NCBI GenBank assembly: GCA_022496205.1 | Contig: WTXD01000034.1 | Location: 62,001-126,000 of the forward strand | Direction of reading: 5' to 3' | Length of the DNA stretch: 64,000 nt | From: Gloeopeniophorella convolvens | Taxonomy: Eukaryota; Basidiomycota; Agaricomycetes; Russulales | Shown: piece after piece, positions 36,151 through 47,722 of the stretch | How positions within the stretch are numbered: position 1 is the stretch's first letter | Layout of the letters: the number at the start of each line of letters is the position of its first letter | Made by a program: the position numbers and the translations under genes | The notes under the pieces: model-generated | What the model was told of the DNA's origin: nothing | Databases searched by the model: none | The model's input: the letters and a program-made list of their open reading frames with translations, nothing else

Positions 36151-36572
36151 TCCGATACCCTAGTCCCCAAGTCGCTGGGAGATCCACAACCGGTTGGAGG
36201 GGATTGCTCCTCCGGCAACTGAGGTCTAGGTATCTTATTAACTAATTAACAAACGATATACTATTGGTGGCAGCTCTAGGCTGGTGCTTACTAAAAAAAC
36301 ATCCCAGCTCCACAGAGTCAGGAGCTTTAGGGGTTTTAGGGGTCGGTGTTGGGCGGCACAGGGGTATGTACGCCTGGCCTAGCGGCCCGGTGCACGGGCC
36401 GTGGATATAAGCATAGAGCTCTAGTGACTCTCGCGAGACACACCACGGTCCATTTCAAGTTGAACCGTTGGGCCCATTCAAATCGTGCCCAAGTCGGAAG
36501 AGGCACAGTCAGTTCTCCAGTAAGTGTACCCTTTCGCACCCGTAGCTTTGCCGGGGCTCTGTCTTTGCACCC

Positions 36573-39080
36573 ATGAACGCTCACCACGAGAAAACAGGAC
36601 ACTCTGTTCCGTCTACTACCTCTCTACCAAATCCTCCTCGCCAAGGGCGCCTCTCTCCCACCCTTCGGCGCAATAGCACACCTCTTAAGATGAACCGATC
36701 TGGGAACGTACTCTCTGGTGCGCAGCCCACAGAGACTGCTGCCGATCTCTATCCTAGGCTAGTTCAGACCTACTGTGGAAATTTTGTAGGGCCAATGCCC
36801 GTCCAGATGTTCCTGGACACATTTTTACCCCCGGATGCGGACCATCCCTTCCCCACCGTCGAATTCAACTTTCTTGGGGCTACCACTACATTTGGAGACT
36901 CCACCAATGCCAGCAGTGACTCCTCATCCGAAAGCGAGACTGTAGCTTCGTACGAGGATGTAAGCGGAAACGAGGACGCATTCGTAAGTCAAGTTATCGT
37001 CAACGCTTATGGGGTCGCGTTTTACTTACTGGGACGATAGATTGCTGCCGTACATGACACCGGCGCATGTCCAGACATGGTCCTCCAAAATACAACGTCG
37101 CGCTCTGATTCTACGGGCAAAAGAAAGGGCAAGTCGGACATCGCCATCTATCACAAGGACAAAGTTCTTGAAGAACCGATGCGTTGGGAATCTGCCGAGA
37201 TGATTATTAAAATCAAGCGCCAGAGCCAGGACGTGATCAAGGAATCAAGGGACACGATTGTCAGCCCCGAGCTCGAAGACAACTCGACGAGTGCTAATAC
37301 CCCAACCAGTGTCAGCAACGCTCTCGTAGATTCTGCCAATAGCGCTCTCCCTAACACGGCTAGCCCAATCACAACAGACTCCGGCGCCGCGTTAGCGTGT
37401 AGTCAATTGATATCTTACGCAGAAGCACACTTCTTTTGCCAATTTCGTGTCTTCCTCTTCTCCGTGTTCATCTCTGGCTGCGATGCCCGTCTGCTGAGGT
37501 GGGACCGCAGCGGTGTCATCTGCACAGAGCCCTTCCCCTGGAGGCGATCTCCCCACCTCTTCGTGTTTCTCTGGAGGTTCAATCATCTTCCTGCCTTCGC
37601 TCGCGGTTCCGACACCACCGTCTCCCCATATCGTGGAGTCGCAGGAAAGGAAGCGGTCCTGGCACTCAAAGAGAGCGGGTTCATACCCAAGACACACTCT
37701 CCCAAACAGCCGCTTTACGAGATTCCCGTGCACGACGGGCCCGAAGACCGCGAAGGCAGGCGATACCTCGTCCTCGACCTTCATTGGTCCAGTCCATCAC
37801 TGTTCGGGCGTGCCACCTTCTGCTACGTTGCTTACGATCCGGTAGACCGCACGATCGTTTGTATCAAAGACTGCTGGCGCACCGACCTCGAGGGGATGCA
37901 GAAGGAAGGGGACATTTACCGTCGTCTTGGTGACAGGGTCCCCAATATCCCCGGTTTCGCGCGCGACTGCGACGTGCGGGGGGAGGATGGAAGGGTTCAG
38001 ATAACACGCACGCAAGAGTTCATCAACGACACTTGGAGCCTCAAGGGCACTCATGTGAAGCCCCACGTTCATTATCGTATCGTATTGACAACGATCGGGC
38101 GACCTTTACGGGAGTTCACAAGCACACGCCAACTGTTCAGCGTCGTACTTGACGCCATGAGAGGTCAGCCTGCTTATTTCCGACAGGTCTAACCGATCTG
38201 ATTGTCCATTGACCCAGCGCACCAAGCCGCTTTCGTCGAGGCCAAAGTCTTGCACCGCGACATCAGCGCGAACAATATACTCATTGGACAGGGAGGTCAA
38301 GGGTTATTGATCGATTGGGATTTTTCCATTCCGACGGACCTCGATGACGAAGATGACGAGTCGAAAGCAAGACAGCTCGGGAGGACGGTGCGTAGCGCAT
38401 AAGCACTCTCGTTACTCCAGGCTTACTTGCGCGCCACTCAGGGAACATGGCAGTTTATTTCAATCAGGAGGCTCATGGAGCCGCAGGCGTCCACACACGC
38501 TGAAAATGACGACATAGAGTCCTTCTTTTGGGTGCTCCTCTATCACCTCCTCCGCTACCGGCCCATCCATGGAATGGACGACGCAAAGTTCAAGAGCAGC
38601 TTTGAATTCGTCTTCGATCATCACACCCCTCTTCAAGGGGGCTGGTCTGAAGGTGGAGAAGGAAAGATGTCGTTTCTCTGAAAAACCAAATTCCCGCAGG
38701 GTATCCTCAAGGCATCATTCTCCCATCACTGCGCCAGTTTAATCTCCACCTTGCGCAAGCTTTTCGCAGATTCTTATCAGGAACCCGAAAGCGACACAAG
38801 TGTTCCTTGTATCGACGCCATTACCGGGAAACTGACGACACGGAAACCAAGGAATTTCACAGCGGCACCAGTTTCTTCGAAAGCCATGATGGGGCTAATC
38901 GAAGAGCGTCTTCGGCAACCCGATTGGCCACATGACGATGGATTCTTCCAGGACCGCCTCGAGGAGATCTCCAAAAAGAGAACTTCTGATGCCATGGAGG
39001 ATCCCAAGACTGGCAGAAACGTACGTCCAAAGAATTCCCCATCCGGTTTCTCAAACACGCAATCTGCGACTCGTTCTTGA
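36573..39080 (+). CDS. FunK1 fungal protein kinase
   Basis: FunK1 kinases are a basidiomycete-expanded group of atypical Ser/Thr kinases. Introns: 36984-37040, 38164-38217 and 38388-38441; the junction near 38650-38700 is unresolved, because no donor keeps the frame into GILKASFSHHCASLISTL. Landmarks: ALACSQLISYAEAHFFCQFR and DARLLRWDRSGVICTEPF (typical FunK1 N-terminal region), IKDCWRTDLEGMQKEGDIYR (Lys and helix C Glu), VLHRDISANNILI (catalytic loop with HRD and Asn), GLLIDWDFS (DWD instead of DFG, usual in FunK1), GTWQFISIRRLM and a C-terminal DDIESFFWVLLY. Catalytic residues are present. It lies between the two copies of the peptide-bearing duplication. Confidence 0.82.
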
Positions 39081-39554
39081 ACTAAGCGCCGTTTCCGTCG
39101 TATCTCGCTGGATAAATGATAGACTTGGGAGTTAGGGGAGAGGTTGCGTCGCGTCCTGTAGCTTCGGAAGTGATGGTACGGCCTCACTTAGATCAATACC
39201 TAGTAATGACAATGTTTTGGTGATCCTGTTGGAGTACCTTGAACTTGAAGTTGCGCTCCGTTCGGTCTTCCGACCGGGCCGCCTTCCTGGATCCTCTCCT
39301 CATGCCTCCGCCACTCCCAGTTCCGTCTCGCTCGACCTGATTTTTTTCTAGCCCTCGCATGCAAAAACCGGCGCCCGATTCCGCCTCCACTGTATGACGA
39401 TGCGCAGCCAAGCTACGCAATCGTCGATGGAGAAATGACGGGCGCGTCGTCACCTTATGTACGTTTATGCTGCGTCCCTTACTGAATAAGTGGTACTGAC
39501 ACTCTTGAGACGGGCTTGCCTGCTCGTGGTTGGTTGATCGCGCCTCCCTTGTAA

Positions 39555-39735
39555 TGCGGCGCTGGGCTCGGGCGACACGTCCGGGCTCAGCATCTGCCAC
39601 GCACGCCACCGTCGCGCCTGAGCTCACGCGACAGCTACCGCGTTCACCTTCTTCAGTGCCCGCAGCCTGCAGCGCGGCGGCCCCGCGACTCGGAGCAGCG
39701 GACAAGAAAAGCACCGGATGGGCATGCAGCACCAA
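39555..39735 (-). pseudogene. small secreted peptide relic, copy I
   Basis: Exon-1-like frame HPVLFLSAAPSRGAAALQAA ends GTEE, then a gt...cag interval at 39594-39647, then an exon-2-like stretch reading SPDVSPEPSAAL only if the frame is shifted by one base. There is no ATG and no stop at the family position. Upstream sequence resembles copy J. A decayed family member. Confidence 0.5.
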
Positions 39736-40329
39736 GTGGGTAGTGACACTGTAGGAGGTAGTACAGGGCGGGATGTTCCCCTCTCTCTCCTCCCCCTCCC
39801 CATCGAACGCTTATTTGTCCCCGCTTCCAGTGCGTATATGTCCTCGTGATTGGATCAGAATAGAGGGCCCCCAACGCGCGATGCCGTTCCACCCCAGTCC
39901 CAGAGCGTCAGCTTGCAGCACGCCCCGGCGCCCCGACCTCTTGCGCGCGTCACGCTCCACCGCAGGTGCAGATACGGTTGCGGATGCGTGCGCACACCCA
40001 GTCTGGTCTGCGGCGGTGGGCTTCTGCAGGTTGGTGTGCCGCGGGTAAGAGTATCTAGAATATCGGCTTCAATGCAACATCCAGAATAATTGGGACTGAG
40101 GGAATGTGTGCCTAGATATGAGGTGCGCGGGTGCCTGGTGGGCTGAGGGCTCAATGGGCTTTGTCCACATATGCGACTCTCAGCTGAACTTCCGATATTT
40201 TCCTAGTCCAGATCGTACGCATCACTGATCAGGCTCTCGGCGGCACCCTGCTACCGAGTAACGTGCTGAGGCTGGCCCGGTGGCACCCGCATCGAGACAG
40301 AACACGCTTGCATTTCTAGCTGAGCGGCG

Positions 40330-40895
40330 GGTCCTATCTGCTCTTCGTCTTCATCTTACATCATCACGAACTCAACAGGTCCGGCCGCCATGTCCACTCT
40401 GCATAGTCCTACTGGGAAAAACGTCCGCTCTAGCCTCCCGCTCTCGCCTCCCGCTCTCGCCTAGCGGAATATGGTTCTCAAGTCGACCCCGATGGCCAAC
40501 GCCTCGTCTGTCCAACGCACGAACCGTCATCGATCGGGCTGGGTTCACCAGGTAGACCACACGGAGCACGCACCCTCGTCGGGGTCAGTGCTATGCGGCG
40601 CAACGGCCGCCCCCGCGGGCTGGAACAGCGCAAATGCGAACAGGACCGCCGTGGCTTGGCGCAGGAGCTTCATGGTCGCTGCTCCGAGTAAAGGTGAAGA
40701 ATTGTGAATTCCGCTACCTCTTTGCGCCTATATAGGTCCCCTCACGTAGACGAGTGGACTGGCGCCACTTGTCCTCTCAACTGCACTGGATACCAAGACA
40801 GCCTGTAATATGATGTCTGCGAGCGCGCAATAATGATCCAACGACACGGGCGCAGATCACGGAGTTCGCACACCCCCCTCACAACTCCAAACTGA
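40330..40895. repeat. segmental duplication, right copy (carries peptide gene B)
   Basis: Homologous to 35560-36150 through gene, promoter and leader; see that entry. The FunK1 gene lies between the two copies. Confidence 0.75.
40461..40673 (-). CDS. small secreted peptide family, copy B (48 aa)
   Basis: Exon 1 (40574-40673) has a signal peptide beginning MKLLRQATAVLFAFALFQPA and ends STDPDE. The 66-bp phase-1 intron (gtgcgt...ggacag) leads to exon 2 (40461-40507), DEALAIGVDLRTIFR-stop. Differences from copy A are concentrated in the tail after DEAL, while the signal peptide and acidic stretch are nearly identical. A TATA box (ctatatagg) lies about 55 bp upstream. Confidence 0.75.
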
Positions 40896-41644
40896 TTGTG
40901 AGTATGCACGTTTCTGCATGTATCTGGTGCTGGCGCTTCTAAGCGTGCGATCCTGCAGGTCCGTGCGCATACTCAAAGGGGCACCCCACCAAGTTGGTCT
41001 CGAAGACTCGAACAGATGTGCGCCGCACCCACCAAGTGTCAAACCTTGTTTGGCACTATACGCGCTCTCGTCCTCACTACCGCGCGCCCAAGGGGTTTCC
41101 TTGTACAAGGAATGGAGCCGACCACTATCACATGATCGAGGTTTGTTTCGTGATCCGGAAGCTCAGCGCAACAAACACTTTCCCGGGAGCTTGGCTGCCT
41201 TACCTCTCGCTCTGATGCAGTGCCGTGGCGCTGTCAAGCTGCGAGGGTGCGATTCAAGTATGTCTTGGTGCGGCCGCCATGCTCACCAAGTGAAGGTCAA
41301 ATGACGCCCAACTCTGTCTCTGGGGGACCTTCGGGTAGCTCCTATGTTTAAGGTCTGCCATAGCTCTACTTCGAATGTGGCATTGGGATAAAGGTAAAGC
41401 TGGTGGGTAACCTGGACCCCCCGGAACGGGACCCCTTTTGCACCCGCATAATGCCCGGCCCTCTTAGCACGTGATCTCCGAGTCGCAGCATCGTGCTTGG
41501 CTTGCACATATGGCTCCTCTGATAGCTGTGGCGCGGAAACTCCAACTCCATGATGCGGCCCCCGTGACAACACGCCTCGTGATCTCCTACCACGACCCTC
41601 CCATGCTGTCGACAGTCTCCATCCCGGCCTGTGGCATTGTCCAC

Positions 41645-41840
41645 CTAGAAGAACACGCTATTGGGGTCGGGCGTGATGGCCATTGCCTCAACTGTCCGAT
41701 GCGTTATTCAGCCATGCAGACCCGGGTGCATATCTCGACGTGCACGCACCTTCATCTGGGTCGGTCAGGGGCAGTGCAGCAGCGAAGCGGAGCAGCGAGA
41801 GCGCGAACAGAATAAGCGCGGATTGCGTCGGGAGCTTCAT
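41645..41840 (-). CDS. small secreted peptide family, copy C (45 aa)
   Basis: Exon 1 (41750-41840) begins MKLPTQSALILFALSLLRFA and ends LPLTDPDE. A 58-bp phase-1 intron separates exon 2 (41645-41691), VEAMAITPDPNSVFF-stop. The tail shows the PxPN-x-V-F signature. TATA-like ctatttaaac at 41931 is about 91 bp upstream, and the leader after it resembles that of copies A and B. Confidence 0.75.
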
Positions 41841-43178
41841 CTTGGCTGCGTTTGGTGTCGTGGAGGGCGAGCAAAGGACGAGAAAAAGTCGATGCGGTGG
41901 GGATTTCACCTCGTCATTGTGAAGCTGGATCTATTTAAACCCCTCGCACAGACGCGTGGACTATCACCACCACGTTAACTGAACTGCACCCGATATCAGG
42001 GACGTCGGCCTGGTCGGCGGAATGATACGCCTCGTCGGCGCTGGAGCTTTGGGGGTCACGCCGTACTCCTACAGCCCCCCACAACACCACCAGCCTAGAA
42101 GATCTCCCGCCATACTGGTGCGATATCATAGCTGTGCGCCTGTCACGTTTTCATCATCAAGAGTACCGATCTCTCTCGTGCTGATCGTAAGTGCATTTCT
42201 CCATATGTAGCACTGGTGTTCCCGAGCCCCATGCGACAGCACGCGGCTCCGCACTAGTTCAGTCCATCGGGTCGCTGTTCGTACTTATCTCCGAATTGAC
42301 TATGTATGATGGTTTTTTTGTTACAGGAATTTGCAAGTGCTCAGCTGCGTTTGGTGCCCTGACTGCTCCTATCCAGTTCTATCCTCGCGACCGCACGCCC
42401 CTCCTTAAGCGATTCACAATCGCACAATCGAGGCTTTATCCGTGATCCAAGAAGCTCACTGACCCGCCACGCGGACTCGGCTTTCGACTCCGACTGGAAT
42501 TTTCGAGGTTGACCGAGAGCAACCGCGTCGGCCACAGCTTCCTCGAGCCTCGACTCGCTTGACCGGCTTTGAAAGTTTCGAGGGCCTTTGACAACCTCCA
42601 AGCGAGTTAGCCGACTCGCTCTTGGCATTCAACAGTCCATTTCCCGTCTTTCCGGGCGTACTTACGGGACGGAGATCGAACTCTATAACGGCTCGATGGG
42701 TGATTTGGCTTTCCTCGCCCCCGATCAGCGTAAAACGCGTCGGATAGTTTAAGAGGAAATGGGCGACGTGCGGTCGTCGGATATGATATCGGGCCTGCCA
42801 CGCGGATTGTCTCATGAGTGTCTACCAAGTTGCCAGCGTACGGTTGATCAGGAGCCACTGAGGATGTCTCTTCATTCAGGACACAATCAGCCTATGTTTT
42901 CACTTTCACAGGGTGACTGAAAGGTTTACGGTATTTAAAGGCTGCCCAAGTCAAATCTTTATTACACGATCTCGGAGCTACAGTCTCTGACCCCACCCCG
43001 ATACCATCCGTGCTCACTGCAGGCACGCGGTTTCAGAAGTCAACTCAGATCCTCGGAGTACGTCACTGGCGTCAACTCGCCTCTGGACTATCCATCGCGC
43101 GGCGGAACGACTGTCTTCCGCCATCGGCATAAGGTCGGCAACGGAGACTACCTCCGATGGACATGGCTGACGATGCAC
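41841..43178. other. spacer in peptide array
   Basis: No gene recognised apart from the promoter of copy C at the left end. Confidence 0.4.
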
Positions 43179-43399
43179 TTAGGAGAATGTGTTGGGCTCT
43201 GGCGACACGGCCAGCGCCTCATCTACGCAATGGGTACTTGCCAGTGTCAAACCGGGGTCAAGGGTACGAGGTCTCAACGGACCTTCCCCGTCATTGTCAG
43301 GTAGTGACGCATCCCCTGCGGTAGGCAGCGAAGTGGCTCCGATGAACCGGAACAGCGCAACGCGAACAGAAAGAGCGTGGACTGGGTTGGCAGCTCCAT
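43179..43399 (-). pseudogene. small secreted peptide family, copy D, frameshifted
   Basis: Exon 1 (43283-43399) starts MELPTQSTLFLFAL, but one base is missing near 43358 relative to the other copies, so the signal peptide runs out of frame. Past that point the expected acidic stretch (LPDNDGE) and, after a 60-bp gtccgt...gtag intron, exon 2 (DEALAVSPEPNTFS-stop, 43179-43222) are well preserved. Loss is therefore recent, or the base is a sequencing error. Confidence 0.65.
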
Positions 43400-44888
43400 G
43401 GAGACACCTCGTGAAATTTGGAACGGTATGTGGTTTGGGGGAGTAAACGAAGTAGAAATTCTGCCCTCTACACTGCTGCGCAAGACGCGCAATTACTATA
43501 CCACCACAGAGGTCGACACCTCCGGACTGCCACCTCTAACATCAGGAAGGCGTCTCAACCTCGACCTCACTCGCTTCATTATGATGCCAACTGTCATGGC
43601 AGCGCCGCACGCACGGAGCCCCTGCATTCCTGGGCGCAACATGGCAGAGAGCAGGGAGGTACGCTGCATGGCAGGTACATCCTGATGAGACAATGCGATC
43701 CAGCAATGCACATAAGACGTATCATCATCGATTGGCTTCTGCGTGATACATGTGCAGGATCATGAATCACCTTATGCCGTCGCTGCGTTCCCACAGTCAG
43801 CGCGCCAGAGACTGTGGCTGGACATTTTATCCTCACAGTGAGTACATCAGTTGTAGCAAGAAAGTGCTCATACTTACTGGCCATTCAGCTTCGTGAGCCA
43901 GTGAAGCACGCGCTTCGACCAAGTTACAACTACTTCAAACACTCCGCGGCCAGGGGAGGGAATTCGAATCGATGGGCACACCGCGCCCGCTTCGCGATGT
44001 CAGAAGCCCCAGCGTGCATACACGGCTTCCCAGGCGATGTTGTGTTTTTTCCGGAAGGTAGAGGCTGTTGCGATCGGATCGCGCGCGCAGCGCGTGTGGC
44101 CGAGCTCTCCCCGCACTCGCCGTTTGTAGGCGTCGCGCGCACGCGATTTTCAAGCGTGTGCAGCACCCGATCGCAGTAGTTTTATTACGGACGCTTAGTA
44201 GTATAAAGAGTTGTGTTTACAACGTGCAAACGCGCAGCGTTTGCCGAATATCGACCGTACATTCAACAGAAGCCTTATCGGCCGCCGTACTGTGGCCTTG
44301 CAACGTAGGAGAGGTGCAGAAAATCTTCAAAAAATTGATCCAAGTGTGCCTAGACGTTCCTGTGGCTGCCTGGTGTACGTTGTGGCCCCGCCACCAAGGC
44401 AGCACCCTACCAGGCCCTACCCGGTACTAGTTTCTGCGCCCACGTGCGTTCCCATTATCACTGGTACGCATATGCACGTGAACTCGGACTCCGTGCATTA
44501 GGCTTATTGACAGCTTCCTCACAAGTTGGGATCACGGAAGTTGAGAACAAGAGAAGCTGAGCCGTCCTTATCCTCGCACGCATCGTATCTGGGTTCGCGT
44601 CCATGGGAAAGGTTTCAATGTTCGAGGTTCAACGCCGAACATTCCCAGTTAGTTATAAAGTCCATGCTAATAATACATAAATTATGCAGTGCGAATGATG
44701 ACGATTAAAGAATGGATAATGTAGGCTCTTCTAGTCTGAAGGGCGCGTCCAAGATTTGACGAAGTGTGAGAGACAATGTGCTGCCGATCGGAAGGACCTG
44801 CTTCTTCGATTCTATCAGCCTCACGATTACTCCCGTCTTGCACAGGACATGAAGCTCACCTCGCTCGTTCAAGGGTAGGCCGTGATAT
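43400..44888. other. spacer in peptide array
   Basis: No gene recognised. Confidence 0.4.
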
Positions 44889-45085
44889 TTAGAACACGAC
44901 GTTGGGTTGCGGGTCAGCTGCAAGTGCGGCATCTGTTTCGGGAGGATCATTAGCACTACAGCCAGGCACAATCGTTCTCAGTGCGAGAGCGTACCTTTCT
45001 CAGCATCAGCAGGGACAGGCACTGCGCTGGCAAGCTGCAAGAGCGCAAGAGTGGCAAGGAGGAGCGAGGAGATGGAGAACTTCAT
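44889..45085 (-). CDS. small secreted peptide family, copy E (44 aa)
   Basis: Exon 1 (44995-45085) begins MKFSISSLLLATLALLQLAS and ends VPVPADAEK. The 62-bp phase-1 intron (gtacgc...acag) is followed by exon 2 (44889-44932), DAALAADPQPNVVF-stop. TATA box tatatatccc near 45190. It groups with copy H in signal peptide, tail and flanking sequence. Predicted mature peptide about 23 residues. Confidence 0.78.
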
Positions 45086-45649
45086 GTTGAAACGAAAGAT
45101 GTGTAGGATGTGCAAGTGGGTGAGTGTTCTCGGGTTGAGACAAGAGTCGCTGCGGTAGATGATGTCTCTTTAGCCCGCCAAAGTCTCCTTTATATATCCC
45201 TGTGTGGAGTCAGAACCTGCCGACGACTGCGACTTCGGCGACGAGCTCCGCACCCTGAAACCAGCCCTCCGCGCGCACTTGCGCGCGAGAATCGCCCATG
45301 CCACACTGCTTCGCTTCTTCGTTCCCGGAGAGGCGGTCCTGCCGGCCTAGCGACAAGCTTACTTGCTTACTTCGCGCGTTGGCGCTCGGGACCGCGCAAC
45401 GCGTTCCAGCGCGCACAGCCCCGATACGGGGCCGGGGCGGTAGCCGAAGTCCTACGAGTCGCGCAGTCGCCACATATCACGGTATGAACTGCAAGTTAAT
45501 GGATTGGAGCCCTTCGTGTGACATTCCGTATACGAATCAGTCTCGTACCCAAATGCGCTGCGCGCGCTCTTCATTCTCTACTCTCCTTAGATCGACAACA
45601 CGATCCCAAGGAGAGGAGCCGGAAGGAAATATCGCACACAGCTCCGTTA

Positions 45650-45745
45650 ATGATCTTTGTGATTGATACCGCCCCGCAATAAGTGCAAAGAGAATTAGCG
45701 CGGCTTGAGGCTTTGAGGACTCGAAGATCATTTAGGAGAATGGAG
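45650..45745 (-). pseudogene. possible small secreted peptide relic, copy F
   Basis: A frame beginning MIFESSKPQAALILFALIAG matches the TQSALILFAL part of the family signal peptide, but no acidic stretch, donor or tail follows in frame. Probably a decayed exon 1. Confidence 0.3.
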
Positions 45746-47522
45746 TGGCGCCCGTCTTCTCTCATTGTCATGCTGGTCTCTGCAACTTCAATTCGAATTG
45801 GGGGAGTTACTAGCGCCTTTGAGATTGATACGGCTCCCCCTGTACGAGCCATACCATGCACTGAGGATCTAACGCGCAGATCGACGTCTCGCTCCGGCAT
45901 CAAGGTGGCTGAGCACGCACCGGCCTTTGTGGCGCTGCGTTTGACAGCTCTGACGTCGCAGCGGCGCTCCCGCGCTCGATCGTAACGGCCGCCAGAAATA
46001 GTCTCCTGACGGCACGGGTTACCCGTGCCGTAACGTGTGACGACAAAATCTATGTGTGCGGCGGGGTGTCAAAGACCTCTCTTTGGGTGAGTCATGCGGT
46101 GTTCTGGATGTTGTTGGTATCGCGGAGAAATATGGCGGCTGATGTGCGCAAGACCAATTCCTAGATGCCGCAGTGCATACTGCTGCGGTCAATGGGGAGA
46201 TAACCTTGTTTGATGATATGATGATTTCCCCGACACGCTCATCGTTCGAATGCGGTCTCGCGTGGGAATTTCAGTTCGTCCGCCCTAGGACAGCTTCAGG
46301 AATTTCGGATGGATCATGCCGAATAGCAATGCGCACCGATACAAGTCTCCACAGCAAGCCGCATGGTGTAGCATATGGCACCCGACAAACCGTGGGTACG
46401 CGAATGGAATATGTAGTTGGGGCTTCTTTGGGCATGCCAGTTCTTGCGGTGAGCCTGCGAATACTTGTTGTGCTTCCTTCCGCGACCGGAGTGCTCCTGT
46501 TCCCAACCCCGTGCGCTATAAAGACACGTGCGAGGCGGCATTTGTTCGGGGTGATCTGGTCAGGAGTGCCATAGAGGCGGGCAGTTCGTTCCAAATTGCA
46601 AGGAAATTTCCAGGGCTCGGGTACACTTCTCGTGAGACTCTGTTGAGAAATTGTCACATAGTCCGTGGCGATGTCTTTCAAGAGGTGGGAGTCCGCGGAG
46701 GGCCTAGGGGTCGAGAAACCTGTTAGCTGGCATCGCAAGATCTGAGCGCTTCAACATCTGATGCGTATGCAAAAATAGACGTCGTACTGACTCTTCCACC
46801 GCGTTACAGTGTCCTCGGCACATAGATCTTCCGGAAAGATGCATAACGCTCAACACGCGCAGCTGCTGGCAGAAAAAGAGATGCGTCACCAAATGACTCC
46901 AAATGAGGCCGGGCGGCCGGTCAATACACGGCCCGGCCCCCGATCTTCCCACGCGCAGCCACGTGCACAGTGGAAACTGAGCGCTGAGCGCGGAGAGTTT
47001 CAACGCGTCGTCCCGAACGATCAGCGACTCGCCCTTGTGGCGCGCCTTCTCAGAGCAGTGTTCTCTTCATAGAACTCCAAAAGGAGTTGAACCCACCTCG
47101 TTTCTCGATCTACTGATATGTCGGGGGCATCTCGCAGCCTTGCACTCGTCGAATAGCCACTAGACAGCACCACGCCCGCCAGCTTCCCTTAGGCTTCCTT
47201 CATGTGCTCCACAGACGGACTTCTGGAAGACTTCGCCTATCATCTGCCTTCTTCGGGAACGCTCCCCCTACTCTCTTAACACGTGCGTCCTTACATCTGA
47301 CTTGGGCGCATGGTTCCTCTAGGTACTTGCTTTGCGTCCCTCCCGCATGACTAGGCAACCATTTCATTACCTCGCCGATATCTACAGATACAGTCTCCGA
47401 TCGCTATCATAACACCATCGCCTTACATTCTACAGTCTCTCCTGGAAAGTAACTTGTGAGCTCAACTGTGGGCTAGGACGGAGCACCCGGCTCGCCTTAC
47501 CTAGTCAAACATGGGCATTCAT
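45746..47522. other. spacer in peptide array
   Basis: No gene recognised. A 23-bp block at 45937-45959 recurs at 50596-50618. Confidence 0.4.
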
Positions 47523-47722
47523 TTAGAATACCGCGTTTGGCTGCGGCGATACGGCGAGCGCCTCGTCTGTCATTTAGGGTTTCCTTCAGCGACCCGCTCG
47601 CGCTCGACTAGCAGCGGCCACAACCCACCTTCCTCGGCATCGGCAGGCAGCGCGACGGCCCCAGCAAAGCGGAGCAGCGCGAACGCGAACAGGACAAATG
47701 CGGACTGGGTCGGCAGCTTCAT
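47523..47722 (-). CDS. small secreted peptide family, copy G (45 aa)
   Basis: The clearest member. Exon 1 (47629-47722) begins MKLPTQSAFVLFAFALLRFA and ends LPADAEE. The 62-bp phase-1 intron (gtgggt...gacag) is followed by exon 2 (47523-47566), DEALAVSPQPNAVF-stop. TATA-like cgtatttatc at 47811-47820 is about 90 bp upstream. The acidic centre DAEEDEA and the absence of Cys and of Lys-Arg processing sites are visible directly. Function unknown. Confidence 0.8.
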
